64,000 bases of DNA from Bacillota bacterium (GTDB taxonomy: Bacteria; Bacillota_I; Bacilli_A; Erysipelotrichales; Erysipelotrichaceae), in assembly GCA_023388995.1 (NCBI GenBank), contig JAEWFD010000045.1, positions 87,254 to 151,253 on the forward strand. The letters are read 5' to 3'. Shown piece after piece: positions 42,589 to 51,793 of the stretch. The notes under the pieces were generated by a model, which was given only the letters and a program-made list of their open reading frames with translations, had not been told where the DNA came from and searched no databases. Numbering within the stretch: position 1 is the first letter of the stretch; every line of letters starts with the position of its first letter. A program made the translations under genes and the position numbers.

Positions 42589-43497
42589 TCACTCCCCTTT
42601 AAGCTCCAGCAGTGCTTTTGCAAAGATATCCAGTGAGTTCAAAATTTCTTCGTACTTATTTTGATTGCTACCTACTTCCAGCAGCATCATATTTTCCTGA
42701 AAATCCTGATTGTATCTTGCATACTGCTTATAGACTGATTTCATGATAGCAACACCACCTTGATTGATCTTGTCAGATAAGGTCGTCGCTTTATAATAAG
42801 CTGCATCAAAATGCGGAGAAAGTGTTCCAATGACAATCATGAGTTTCGCATAATCCTTGCCATTGGCCGTAAAATACGTTTGTTCCCGCTTTAGCGAATC
42901 GCGATGCAGATCAATAATCAGATCATACTGGTTGGTTTCCAGTTTCTTGGTCAGAAAGTATCTGGAAACTTTATAGAGATCATTGTAGCCCCAGTCCTTT
43001 TCCCGGCCATAGCCCACAAAGTCATTGAGTTCGGTATCCACGATCATGCCGCCCTTGCGCAGCTTGTTTGCAAGATACTGCGTTGCCTCCATGACTGTAT
43101 TTTGGTCTAGATATTCCTCCATTTGGTGAGTATTGTAGATATAGATTCGTTTGATGTTCTGGAGTTTTTTGAGCTGGGTTGGCTTGGAAGGCGTTTGCAC
43201 TGGCGGATTCGGCGTTTGCGGTGTATCGATAATCTCCACATTGGAATATGGCGGCAGTTCAAAATCAACTTGTTCTAAGCTATTCGTTTCATATTGGGTT
43301 GTCAGCAGCAGTTCTTTCGTAAAATCTACTTCTTTGGATTTAGAGTGAATCACATCACTCATATTCATAATGGAATGATACCATAAGTCTTTATTCCCGG
43401 TGTGCAGCAGTTCCTTAATACCATCCAGAAATAATGCTTGCGAAAAGAAGAAGCCAATTAACAGCAGCTTGCCGAGTACATTAAATAGTTTGCGCAT
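42589..43497 (-). CDS. spoIIP: Stage II sporulation protein P
   Basis: Peptidoglycan amidase/endopeptidase of the engulfment machinery (SpoIIDMP). 302 residues: N-terminal signal anchor (LGKLLLIGFFFSQALFLDG), a proline/threonine-rich linker, then the catalytic domain with YIYNTHQMEEYL, IIDLHRDSLKR and MLLEVGSNQNKYEE supplying zinc ligands. Start ATG at 43497 has GAGGTGG upstream. A sigma-E-type promoter lies in the 52-base gap after gpr. Confidence 0.93.
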   Translation of the reverse strand: MRKLFNVLGKLLLIGFFFSQALFLDGIKELLHTGNKDLWYHSIMNMSDVIHSKSKEVDFTKELLLTTQYETNSLEQVDFELPPYSNVEIIDTPQTPNPPVQTPSKPTQLKKLQNIKRIYIYNTHQMEEYLDQNTVMEATQYLANKLRKGGMIVDTELNDFVGYGREKDWGYNDLYKVSRYFLTKKLETNQYDLIIDLHRDSLKREQTYFTANGKDYAKLMIVIGTLSPHFDAAYYKATTLSDKINQGGVAIMKSVYKQYARYNQDFQENMMLLEVGSNQNKYEEILNSLDIFAKALLELKGE

Positions 43498-43517
43498 AGA
43501 CACCACCTCTTCGTAAG

Positions 43518-43546
43518 TATCTATGCGCGAAACATGAATTTTATGA
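43518..43546 (-). promoter_or_regulatory. Sigma-E-type promoter of spoIIP
   Basis: TCATAAA (43540-43546), 14-base spacer, CATAGATA (43518-43525) on the minus strand, fitting kmATAww-N14/15-CATACAmT well in the -35 and moderately in the -10; 20 bases before the start codon. Confidence 0.5.
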
Positions 43547-43549
43547 ATC

Positions 43550-44452
43550 TTACATCTTGTCAAACTGCTTATGCATAGCTGTATTGACTGCTGTCGCAAT
43601 CACCTCACTGAGATGCACCAAGTCTTCATCCATCTGTTTTGGTGTCACAATCAGCTGCATAGTCTCTTCCTGCAGCAATTCTTCCATGACTTGTTCAATA
43701 TGCTGCTCATCAATTTTCTTGCTTTCTTGTTCCATGCTGATTTCAATCGCAGCACGGGCTATGCTGATTACATCCACAACGGTAGCAACTCCAATTACAA
43801 TGACCGGAATTTTCAAGGTTTCATAATCAATTGCTTTGCGGATGTTGCCGACCCCGCTGCCTGGTTCGATTCCTGTATCCGACAACTGAATCATCTTGTT
43901 AATGCGGGCCATGGATTTGGTTGCCAATGCATCCACAACGATTAAAAGCGATGGCTGGATCATTTCGCAGACGCCAAAAATAATATCGCTGCTTTCAATC
44001 CCTGTTTGTCCCATAACGCCGGGAGTGATGCAAGAAACACTGCGAATACCTTCTTCCATTTGAACGTTTTCTTGTTCAAATAAATGCGAGGTGACCATCA
44101 CCTTCTCGCACACCTTAGGACCCAATGCATCTGCAACGACCATGCTGTTTCCTAGCCCTACCACCAATACGCGATCAAAAGATTTTGTTTGCTGGCCAAT
44201 CATGAAATGCAGCTTTTCTACCATGACTTCGGTGACATGATCACGTATCTCGCTGTCATTTAGATGTTCAAAAGAAAGGGAAATATACGTACCTTTCTTT
44301 GAAGACAAGGGATTCTTGTCTTTTAATACCCGAATCATCTGTGTTTCTACACCATTGTAATCCTTTGTTTCTAATTCAAATGAATCTTGTTTGATTTTAT
44401 TCGTGATTCTCTCACTTGCAAAATCGGTTCTAGCAGTAAAATTTTTCTTCAT
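43550..44452 (-). CDS. gpr: Germination protease GPR
   Basis: Spore protease that degrades small acid-soluble proteins at germination. 300 residues; the propeptide contains ARTDFASE, which resembles the autoprocessing and SASP cleavage motif. RBS GGAGGC. Divergent from rpsT, followed by spoIIP, as in Bacillus. I did not find a convincing sigma-F/G promoter. Confidence 0.93.
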   Translation of the reverse strand: MKKNFTARTDFASERITNKIKQDSFELETKDYNGVETQMIRVLKDKNPLSSKKGTYISLSFEHLNDSEIRDHVTEVMVEKLHFMIGQQTKSFDRVLVVGLGNSMVVADALGPKVCEKVMVTSHLFEQENVQMEEGIRSVSCITPGVMGQTGIESSDIIFGVCEMIQPSLLIVVDALATKSMARINKMIQLSDTGIEPGSGVGNIRKAIDYETLKIPVIVIGVATVVDVISIARAAIEISMEQESKKIDEQHIEQVMEELLQEETMQLIVTPKQMDEDLVHLSEVIATAVNTAMHKQFDKM

Positions 44453-44496
44453 GTTATGATGCCTCCAGTATTAGTTTGCGTTTTCTTTATTATTTC

Positions 44497-44525
44497 TTGC
44501 ATTTTTACTATCATTTTGCTATAAT
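44497..44525 (+). promoter_or_regulatory. Sigma-A promoter of rpsT
   Basis: TTGCAT at 44497-44502, 17-base spacer, TATAAT at 44520-44525; 30 bases before the start. Confidence 0.85.
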
Positions 44526-44555
44526 TCATTAGTAAAAATCCTAGGAGGTGAAATC

Positions 44556-44819
44556 ATGCCACAAATTAAGTCACAAATCAAACGTGTTCGTACAAACAAC
44601 AAAAGAAACCGCGTCGTAAGCTCTGAACAATCAGCACTCAAGACAGCAATCAAAGCCGTATTGAAGGCTGTAGAAGCAAATGATAAAGCAGCAGCGGTTG
44701 TTGCTTATAACAATGTGAATTCTATGCTGGATGCATCTGTAACAAGCGGAATCCATCATAGAAATTACGCTAGCCGTCAAAAATCCCGCCTAAGCAAATT
44801 GGTTAATGCTTTGGCATAA
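44556..44819 (+). CDS. rpsT: 30S ribosomal protein S20
   Basis: 87-residue basic ribosomal protein (MPQIKSQIKRVRTNNKRNRV; C-terminal HRNYASRQKSRLSKLVNAL). RBS AGGAGGTG. Monocistronic: own promoter and terminator. Confidence 0.97.
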   Translation: MPQIKSQIKRVRTNNKRNRVVSSEQSALKTAIKAVLKAVEANDKAAAVVAYNNVNSMLDASVTSGIHHRNYASRQKSRLSKLVNALA

Positions 44820-44821
44820 TG

Positions 44822-44844
44822 AAGCGATTTAATCGCTTTTTTTT
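44822..44844 (+). terminator. Terminator of rpsT
   Basis: AAGCGA, loop TTTAA, TCGCTT and eight T. Confidence 0.9.
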
Positions 44845-44862
44845 ATTAGGAGGCAAAAAGTT

Positions 44863-45354
44863 ATGGAGCGCTGTTGTTCACTTGCCTTGCAGGAGTCAGA
44901 TATGGTTGAGGTTTCTTCCTTGTATTATGATGAGCAAGTCCGGCAATTTTTAGGCGGACCTGTTTCAAACGAACAATACTTGCGCTCCTTTCAAGCCATG
45001 ATCAGCGCACAGGCACAGCACCAAGGCTATTACTTTGCAGTCAGGCTGTTAGCTGACCATCAGCTAATCGGGCTGGTTTCTCTGGATCCCCATCATGATA
45101 TCGCTGCCTGGGAGTTGTCATATCAATTTCTTCCGGCCTTTTGGAAGCAAGGATATGCCACGGAAGCGCTCACTCATCTATTGCAATTTGGCTTTCAAAA
45201 TTTAAAGCTGGGGCACATTGTAGCAGAAACACAAGCTGCCAACTTGAACTCCTGCCGTCTGCTAGAATATTTAGGTTTTCAGAAGCTTCGGCAAGTCGTG
45301 CGTTTTGGAAACCTGCAAATCATTTATGAATGTAAACAATCCAGCTGGCAATAG
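44863..45354 (+). CDS. GNAT family N-acetyltransferase
   Basis: 163 residues with the acetyl-CoA-binding GNAT core (ELSYQFLPAFWKQGYATEALTHLL would be the A motif region) and a C-terminal NLNSCRLLEYLGF. Substrate unknown. RBS TAGGAGG. It follows the rpsT terminator, so it may depend on read-through; no separate promoter is evident in the 20 bases between. Confidence 0.85.
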   Translation: MERCCSLALQESDMVEVSSLYYDEQVRQFLGGPVSNEQYLRSFQAMISAQAQHQGYYFAVRLLADHQLIGLVSLDPHHDIAAWELSYQFLPAFWKQGYATEALTHLLQFGFQNLKLGHIVAETQAANLNSCRLLEYLGFQKLRQVVRFGNLQIIYECKQSSWQ

Positions 45355-45370
45355 CGCTAGCTGGATTGTT
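45335..45370. terminator. Bidirectional terminator covering two convergent stop codons
   Basis: AACAATCCAGCT, 12-base loop, AGCTGGATTGTT: a perfect 12-bp stem that contains the stops of both the GNAT gene and sdaA. Confidence 0.7.
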
Positions 45371-46586
45371 CTTCTTCCTGATCATTATAAGGCACTTCCA
45401 AGGCCAATCCGCCCAGTGAAGTTTCTTTCAACTCAATCGGGATTTTCTGACCTGTATTTTTCATAGTACGAACCACAACATCAAAGCTCACAAAATTCGG
45501 TTTGATTTTTCCGATGTATTTTGCGTAATGTGCTGCATCAATCGCCCGCAATGCACCGACACCATTGCGCTCAATGCAGGGAATAATCACATATCCGCCG
45601 ACCGGATCACAGGTCAGTCCAAGATGATGCTCCATTCCGATTTCTGCCGCATACCCAATCAGATGATTCGGAAGTTCATTCAAACAGGCAATCGCAGCAC
45701 TGGCCATCGCACAGGCCACACCAATTTCAGCTTGGCAGCCACCTTCAGCACCGGAAATAGTTGCATTTGTCTTTACGATATTTCCAAACAAACCAGCTGT
45801 TGCCAATGCCCGTATCAGCTTCGTACGGCTCATGTTTTTATGATAATAGTAATAATACAAAATAGCTGGCAAAACGCCGCAGGACCCCATGGTCGGCGCC
45901 GTAACGACTTCTCCCATGCAAGCATTCTCCTCAGCAACCGCAAAGGCATATGCTGTTACATAGTTCTTTTCTTTTTCAATTTCATCATCGCAGTTTTGCG
46001 CCTGCAAATACATACTTTTCGCAATACGCGGAAATTTTAGTTTACCAGGCAGCACGCCGGATCTTGCCAACCCTCGCTCAACACTCTTAAACATCGCTTG
46101 GATGACCTGCTCCAAATGCTTAGGTAAATCCGGCTCAACAGAAAAAACATATTCATATAGCTGCCATTTTTGCTCACTGCAATAGGCTGCAATCGTATCA
46201 AAGGTATGCAGATCATATACATGCTGATCCACAAAAGAAGGTTTGCCTTCAATCTGGATCGAGCCGCCGCCAACAGAATAGATGACCCATTCCCCAAGTT
46301 TTTGCTCCAGATTCCCAAATGCCTGAAAAACCATGGTATTGGGGTGTTTGGTATGGAATTCGCTGCGAAAGCGAATTTGCGTTTCTTTGGGTGCCAAAGT
46401 ATCCAAAATGATTTTATCGGTAAAATGACCTTTGCCGGTCAATGACAAAGAACCGTATAATTCCACCACAAATCGTTTTGCATCCGGAAAGGCTTTGGAA
46501 AACTGCTCCGCTGCTCGTTTAGGGCCAAGTGTATGACTAGAAGACGGTCCCGGACCAATCTTAAATAACTCCGTAATGGACTCCAT
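45357..46586 (-). CDS. sdaA: L-serine dehydratase, iron-sulfur type, single chain
   Basis: Deaminates L-serine to pyruvate and ammonia. 409 residues: N-terminal beta domain (GPGPSSSHTLGPKRAAEQF) fused to the alpha domain with the cysteines expected to bind a 4Fe-4S cluster (TMGSCGVLPA, LTCDPVGGYVIIPC). Oxygen-sensitive family. The start overlaps holA by 26 bases and has GGAGGG upstream; last gene of the tag-to-sdaA run. Confidence 0.9.
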   Translation of the reverse strand: MESITELFKIGPGPSSSHTLGPKRAAEQFSKAFPDAKRFVVELYGSLSLTGKGHFTDKIILDTLAPKETQIRFRSEFHTKHPNTMVFQAFGNLEQKLGEWVIYSVGGGSIQIEGKPSFVDQHVYDLHTFDTIAAYCSEQKWQLYEYVFSVEPDLPKHLEQVIQAMFKSVERGLARSGVLPGKLKFPRIAKSMYLQAQNCDDEIEKEKNYVTAYAFAVAEENACMGEVVTAPTMGSCGVLPAILYYYYYHKNMSRTKLIRALATAGLFGNIVKTNATISGAEGGCQAEIGVACAMASAAIACLNELPNHLIGYAAEIGMEHHLGLTCDPVGGYVIIPCIERNGVGALRAIDAAHYAKYIGKIKPNFVSFDVVVRTMKNTGQKIPIELKETSLGGLALEVPYNDQEEEQSS

Positions 46587-47550
46587 ATGATCCCTCCATT
46601 CCTATTTGAATCAAGAATAACTCAAATCCATTGTACTTGTCAATCAGACCGTTTTTAATCTTTTGGTCCAATTCAGATAACATTGCCAGCATTCCTAAAA
46701 ACTGGTCCGGTGTACCCCGATGCATGGTACTTTTTGTTTTTGTGACGCGGTATGGCTTGCATCCCAGCTCTTTGGCAATTTCATCATCCCGAAGACCGGA
46801 TGATTGCAGATAGGCAACCTGATAGCAAAAGCGAAACTGGGCAGCAAGTGCGCCAATCAGCTGCAAAGGCTCTTTATTCAAGGTAATAAAATCATTCCAT
46901 ATCACAAATGATTTTCTCATATCCCGTGCCATCACGGCATTCACAAGTTCGAAAATATTATCTTCCAGCGGCCGTGTAATCAAGGCTTGTATTACAGCAG
47001 TGTCTATCACGCCATCATAAAGTTTCAATTTTTCCAGTTCCTGCTTAATCGTCAGTAAGTCATTGCCCAGCATTTTGCATAGATATTCAATATCTCTGTC
47101 TTTAATCTTTACCTGCGCACTCTTTAATTCCTGTGTCACAAAACGCTGCAGCTCATAATTCTCCAGTTTTTTGAATTCCTCAACATAGCAATGCTTGCGT
47201 AAAAACTTCACTATTTTTCTTCGCTCATCCAATGCATGATAGCAAACAAAGATGAGCACACACAAATCACTTGGATATTGGAAGTAAGCATGAAAAAGTT
47301 CTTCATCCACAACTGCAGAACTAGAAAGAGACGCCGTCAAAAAGAAAGGATTTTGAACAATGATGACTTTGCGATCTGTAAACAGCGGAAGCATCGAAGC
47401 ATCATCCATAATTTCCTGCATGCTTGTAGTCAGAGCATCATAGTACGTAGTACCTTCTTTCGCATGCTCACTCAAAACTTCTTTGAGGATGGCATTCACT
47501 CTTTGTTCTATCAAATATTCTTCCTCACCAAACAATATATAATTCATCAT
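46561..47550 (-). CDS. holA: DNA polymerase III subunit delta
   Basis: Clamp-loader subunit that opens the sliding clamp. 329 residues with the HolA fold (LFGEEEYLIEQRVNAILKEV at the start, FELVNAVMARDMRKSF later). Start overlaps the comEC stop by four bases; the order comEA-comEC-holA is conserved in Bacillus. Confidence 0.92.
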   Translation of the reverse strand: MMNYILFGEEEYLIEQRVNAILKEVLSEHAKEGTTYYDALTTSMQEIMDDASMLPLFTDRKVIIVQNPFFLTASLSSSAVVDEELFHAYFQYPSDLCVLIFVCYHALDERRKIVKFLRKHCYVEEFKKLENYELQRFVTQELKSAQVKIKDRDIEYLCKMLGNDLLTIKQELEKLKLYDGVIDTAVIQALITRPLEDNIFELVNAVMARDMRKSFVIWNDFITLNKEPLQLIGALAAQFRFCYQVAYLQSSGLRDDEIAKELGCKPYRVTKTKSTMHRGTPDQFLGMLAMLSELDQKIKNGLIDKYNGFELFLIQIGMEGSYGVHYGVI

Positions 47551-49514
47551 ATCACCGCATTTATTATACCAAAATGCTCTGCATATGTCCGATAAAATCG
47601 GATAAATTTACTGAAATAAAATACAATACTTCCGGCATCTTGGGTATCGACAATTTTTATGTTCTGTTTTGTGAGCCGCTGAATGACATCCTGATGCGGA
47701 TGACCATAGCGATTCTTGCGTCCGCTGGAAATAACGGCCATCGCCGGCTGGGTATGAAGCAAAAATTCCTTGCTGGTAGAAGTATTGGAACCATGATGTC
47801 CTACATGCAGATAATCTACTTGCAGCAACTCATATTTCTTTCGCAAATCATGTTCCACTGCTATGCCAACGTCCCCCATAAACAACAGCCTTTTCTCATA
47901 TAATTCCAGAAAGATAATTAGTCCGTTGTCATTGGCAGTCTGGTATTGATGATCTTGCAAAAGCAGCTGAAAGACAGCTGGTCCGATCTGTACTTGTGAA
48001 GTTGATCCTTGTCTGCTTTGTTTTTCTTTTATTGTCTGCTTTATTTTTACTTTTTGGGCAAGTGCTTCATAAGCGCCGCTATGATCTACATCTTCATGCG
48101 TCAAGATAACAAGATCCAGCTTGGTAATTCCTTTGCTATGCAAATAAGGAACCAGAACAGCTTCTGCGATATCTCTGGTTGGATGTCCGCCTGTATCAAT
48201 CAAGATATTCCCTTGGCGGAAAGGCAATTCAATCAAGGTTGCATCTCCTTGGCCGACATCCAAAAACGTAATCCGAGCAAATGGCTGAAAAATGAGCAAG
48301 CCAAAGTGAAGTACCACCAGTGCCAGCAACATATAGAAAGCCTTACGAGGTGATGACTGCATAGAGCAGATAACACCAACCCAGATAATTGCCAAAAGAA
48401 CAGACATCCGTCCGGTGATTCCCCATGCCAGCCATGCTTGCTGGTCAATTAGCAGTACACAAAGCTGATACATGGCAACCAATGGAGTTTGCAGTACAGG
48501 AAATAGCAAAGCCACAAAACAACCTGCATATAACCATGCGAACAAGTGCCGCAAAAGCGGAAATAGCACTAATTGCATGAGCGTCACTTGGAATTGTGAG
48601 GCAAGTAACATCGGAATAGAAAGCAGCTGCCGAAACCAGTACATCGGCAGAGCAGAAAGACGATATATGGATGCAATCCGAAAGGTCATCGGAAAGATAA
48701 AAGCCAGTCCTGTTGCCCAGCCAGGTCGCAGCAATAACAATATGATCATCAAAAGCCCGGTTTTGGTAGAGCGAGAAAGTGGAAAATACCGAAGTCCGTG
48801 GCTAAGCAAGATGCGCAAAACTGCAATCTGCGGACCAAAGCATAAAAGAAGTAAAAACGGAATCAGCCAAGAACTCCACAGCAGCGTGGTGCCTGTACAA
48901 AGCAAGGAGAGTATCCGATCACTGCCGCGAACCAAAGAAGACAAGTGCATGCCGCTGCTTTGCAGCGTGTGCAAAAGCGGATGCGGATCTTCCTTGAATT
49001 GCAGCAGCATCTGCTTGGCTAATGACTGAAAGAGAGGATTTTTCTGCTGCTCGATCTTCTGCTGCAATCCGGCAAGCAAAGAATTGCTTCTTTTCAGCAC
49101 TTCTGCTTTTGTGGCATACAGCTGATAGCGAATATTCTGATGGTTTAGATAAGTTTCATAGTTGAACAGGTGAAAATTACGATATCCCGTAACAGCTTGA
49201 TAGCTGCCCTCAAACGCAATTGTATCATGGTCATAGACGCCGGAAACATTATATATCAAAACAGATTGATCCTTGATTCTAACGATGACCGCATTATCTT
49301 TGACTGCGGTTACTTGCCCTTGAAAGGTATCAGGAACAGCAGCAGCCCGCGGCAATTGCATGAATACGATTAAAGCACAGAGCAGATAGCCTCCAATATG
49401 CTTTTTTGAGAAGCGTATCAATAGCAAGCTCAGTGGTAGTACAATCCAATATGCCTGGTATAAGAAGCAGACTGCAGTCAACCACAAGGTAAGTGCCAGC
49501 CGCAATGCCATCAT
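47547..49514 (-). CDS. comEC: Competence protein ComEC (DNA channel)
   Basis: 655-residue inner membrane channel for transforming DNA. Hydrophobic N-terminal and central helices of the Competence domain, then a C-terminal metallo-beta-lactamase domain (FLDVGQGDATLIELP, THEDVDHSGAYEAL). Overlaps comEA and holA by four bases each. comEB is absent. Confidence 0.92.
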   Translation of the reverse strand: MMALRLALTLWLTAVCFLYQAYWIVLPLSLLLIRFSKKHIGGYLLCALIVFMQLPRAAAVPDTFQGQVTAVKDNAVIVRIKDQSVLIYNVSGVYDHDTIAFEGSYQAVTGYRNFHLFNYETYLNHQNIRYQLYATKAEVLKRSNSLLAGLQQKIEQQKNPLFQSLAKQMLLQFKEDPHPLLHTLQSSGMHLSSLVRGSDRILSLLCTGTTLLWSSWLIPFLLLLCFGPQIAVLRILLSHGLRYFPLSRSTKTGLLMIILLLLRPGWATGLAFIFPMTFRIASIYRLSALPMYWFRQLLSIPMLLASQFQVTLMQLVLFPLLRHLFAWLYAGCFVALLFPVLQTPLVAMYQLCVLLIDQQAWLAWGITGRMSVLLAIIWVGVICSMQSSPRKAFYMLLALVVLHFGLLIFQPFARITFLDVGQGDATLIELPFRQGNILIDTGGHPTRDIAEAVLVPYLHSKGITKLDLVILTHEDVDHSGAYEALAQKVKIKQTIKEKQSRQGSTSQVQIGPAVFQLLLQDHQYQTANDNGLIIFLELYEKRLLFMGDVGIAVEHDLRKKYELLQVDYLHVGHHGSNTSTSKEFLLHTQPAMAVISSGRKNRYGHPHQDVIQRLTKQNIKIVDTQDAGSIVFYFSKFIRFYRTYAEHFGIINAVI

Positions 49515-49969
49515 AATGAAATATACTCCTGCAATTTAGCGAATTTCTTAGGACCGATTCCTTTTACTTGCATCAATTCTTCTACCATTTGAAAAAGACC
49601 ATTTTGCTGGCGATAAGCAATAATGGCTTCCGCCGTTTTACTTCCAATTCCCGGCAGCTGCATCAACTGGTCTGCTGATCCCGTATTGATGGAAATACGC
49701 AGTTTTTCCTGTTTAGCCGATACCTGAATGACATCCTGATTTCCTACGCCAAACAGCAGATTTAAATTGGAAATATCAGCATCAGGCAACAATCCGCCTG
49801 CCGCCTCAATCGCATCACCAATGACTGCATTGCGCGAAAGCTCGTAAATGCCCGGATGCATCACCGCACCTCTGACTTCGACCTGAATATTTTTTTTCTG
49901 CAGCTGAGCTGCTTGCGGCAACGAAGCACAACCGGCAACTAAAAACAGCAAGATCAGTCCTCGCAACAA
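49511..49969 (-). CDS. comEA: DNA receptor ComEA
   Basis: Membrane-anchored receptor for incoming DNA. An N-terminal hydrophobic segment, with a possible lipobox VAGC, then an SLBB domain (VEVRGAVMHPGIYEL) and a C-terminal helix-hairpin-helix pair (LMQLPGIGSKTAEAIIAY). An ATG at 49993 exists but has a poor site; AGGAGGTG at 49973-49980 fits the TTG at 49969, giving about 152 residues, so this start is preferred. Confidence 0.88.
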   Translation of the reverse strand: MLRGLILLFLVAGCASLPQAAQLQKKNIQVEVRGAVMHPGIYELSRNAVIGDAIEAAGGLLPDADISNLNLLFGVGNQDVIQVSAKQEKLRISINTGSADQLMQLPGIGSKTAEAIIAYRQQNGLFQMVEELMQVKGIGPKKFAKLQEYISL

Positions 49970-50014
49970 AACGAACACCTCCTGCTGTATCATTCTTTCA
50001 TGTTCTATTCTTTC

Positions 50015-50572
50015 CTAAGATTTGCGATAACAAAAACAGTCTCTTTCATGATCATGAATCACTCCGATTGCTTGCAAGTAGGAATATACAATCGTCGATC
50101 CCACATACTTCATTCCTCGTTTCTTTAAATCTTTGGAAATGGCATCCGACAGCGGCGAAGTAGTTGCAAATTGATCCGTTGTATTAGTCACTATCAACCG
50201 CTCGGTAAAGCCCCAGATATACTCAGCAAATGATCCAAATTCCTGCTGGATCTGCAAAAAAGCTTGTGCATTGCTTACAGCTGATCTAATTTTTGACTGA
50301 TTGCGAACAATACCTTCGCAGTCCATCAATGCTTGCACTTTATCTTCCGTATACTTCGCTACAACATAAGGATCGAAACCATCAAATGCCACTCTGAACG
50401 CATCCCGTTTTCTTAAGATCGTAGCCCATGAAAGCCCTGCTTGAAAGCCCTCCAGAATTAAAAGCTCGAACAAGGCTTGGTCTTCATATTCCGGCACACC
50501 CCATTCTTCATCATGATATTTTTGATAATAGAGCGGTGCACCCTCGGCCCAACGGCATCTTTTTTGTTCCAT
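50015..50572 (-). CDS. tag: DNA-3-methyladenine glycosylase I
   Basis: Removes 3-methyladenine from alkylated DNA. 185 residues, family length, with RCRWAEGAPLYYQKYHDEEW at the start and the zinc-binding tail HDHERDCFC. RBS AAAGGAG. Stands upstream of comEA, with the greA terminator before it. Confidence 0.93.
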   Translation of the reverse strand: MEQKRCRWAEGAPLYYQKYHDEEWGVPEYEDQALFELLILEGFQAGLSWATILRKRDAFRVAFDGFDPYVVAKYTEDKVQALMDCEGIVRNQSKIRSAVSNAQAFLQIQQEFGSFAEYIWGFTERLIVTNTTDQFATTSPLSDAISKDLKKRGMKYVGSTIVYSYLQAIGVIHDHERDCFCYRKS

Positions 50573-50619
50573 ATGCTATCTCCTTTTCCCTATCATAGCA
50601 GAAAATACAGGAAAATCCT

Positions 50620-50641
50620 AAAAAAAAGCGCAATTGCGCTT
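50620..50641 (-). terminator. Terminator of the ireB-to-greA operon
   Basis: AAGCGCAA, TTGCGCTT and a T tract on the minus strand, overlapping the greA stop. Confidence 0.88.
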
Positions 50642-51125
50642 ATTGGATACTAATAATTTGAACATCATAAGACTCTTCGGAATGAACCGTTACAACGTCA
50701 CCCTCACGATGTTCCATAATTGCTTGTGCAAGGTGACAAACATTAGAAATTTTTCCGTTGAATGGATCTGCTTCAACAGAACCGACAATCGTATACTCAT
50801 CTTCATCCCCTGTAGAAAGGTCTTTCAGACGAACTCTTGTACCCAATTTGACTAATTTTACGCCGCCTCTTTTATTTTTGCTGTCATCAATAATCTCAAT
50901 GTTATTGAGCATGATCTCCAGTTCCGCAATACGGGCTTCGACCTTTGCCTGGCGATCCCGCGCTGCATCATAGTCAGCATTTTCCGACAAGTCCCCCTGG
51001 CTTCTCGCCGCTTGCAATTCTTCTCTGACTTCCTGTCTGATGACATGGATTAAATTGTGATGTTCTTTGACTAATTCATTATATCCATCTTGCGTAACAA
51101 AAACTTTATTGTTATTTTGTGCCAT
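50640..51125 (-). CDS. greA: Transcription elongation factor GreA
   Basis: Rescues backtracked RNA polymerase by stimulating transcript cleavage. 161 residues: N-terminal coiled coil with acidic tip (QGDLSENADYDAARDRQAKV) and C-terminal FKBP-like domain. Follows udk after 25 bases. Confidence 0.95.
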   Translation of the reverse strand: MAQNNNKVFVTQDGYNELVKEHHNLIHVIRQEVREELQAARSQGDLSENADYDAARDRQAKVEARIAELEIMLNNIEIIDDSKNKRGGVKLVKLGTRVRLKDLSTGDEDEYTIVGSVEADPFNGKISNVCHLAQAIMEHREGDVVTVHSEESYDVQIISIQ

Positions 51126-51150
51126 AATTTCACTCCATTCATGTTTGGTA

Positions 51151-51783
51151 TTATATCACAGACTCTTCTATGATACTACTAATTTTTGTAGCAATCAAAT
51201 CAATCGCTACCGTATTCTCACTGCCTTCTGGAACGATTACATCCGCATACCGCTTGGATGGTTCGATAAAGCGATCATGCATCGTCCGCACTGTCTTCAC
51301 ATATTGATTGACAACCGAATCCAGTGTTCTTCCCCGTTCCTTCACATCGCGGAGCATTCTGCGGATAAAGCGGATATCCGCATCCGTATCCACAAAAATT
51401 TTGATATCCAGATGCTTGCGGATTTCTTCATTTTCTAAAACAAACAACCCTTCCAGAATGATGACATCCGCTGATACTACTTTTTCCGTGATGTCAGAAC
51501 GAGTATGGTTCACGAAGTCATAGGTCGGCTTTTCAATTGGCTGTCCGTTAATTAATAATTCCAATTGCGCAACCAGCAAATCATCATCAAATGCAAACGG
51601 ATGGTCATAGTTGGTACGGACTCGTTGTTCCATGGACAACGAAGATTGGTCTTTATAATAATCATCCTGGCGAATGATCAATACGGACTTCTGCTTTGAG
51701 CATAATTTATTGAGTTCTTTGGAAATCGATGACTTCCCCGACGCACTTCCTCCGGCAATTCCAATTACTAATGGTTTTTTCAT
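51151..51783 (-). CDS. udk: Uridine kinase
   Basis: Phosphorylates uridine and cytidine in pyrimidine salvage. 210 residues with P-loop GGSASGKSS and RQDDYYKDQSSLSMEQR. RBS GGAGCAG. Same neighbours as in Bacillus (mltG upstream, greA downstream). Confidence 0.95.
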   Translation of the reverse strand: MKKPLVIGIAGGSASGKSSISKELNKLCSKQKSVLIIRQDDYYKDQSSLSMEQRVRTNYDHPFAFDDDLLVAQLELLINGQPIEKPTYDFVNHTRSDITEKVVSADVIILEGLFVLENEEIRKHLDIKIFVDTDADIRFIRRMLRDVKERGRTLDSVVNQYVKTVRTMHDRFIEPSKRYADVIVPEGSENTVAIDLIATKISSIIEESVI

Positions 51784-51793
51784 ACTACTGCTC

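Noticed and set aside
44453..44496. Sigma-F/G promoter for gpr
   Set aside because: Expected from biology, but no -35/-10 pair with correct spacing is convincing (best -10 is CAAACTA).
48472..49029. 185-codon frame opposite comEC
   Set aside because: Shadow of a hydrophobic membrane protein gene; not supported by start signals.
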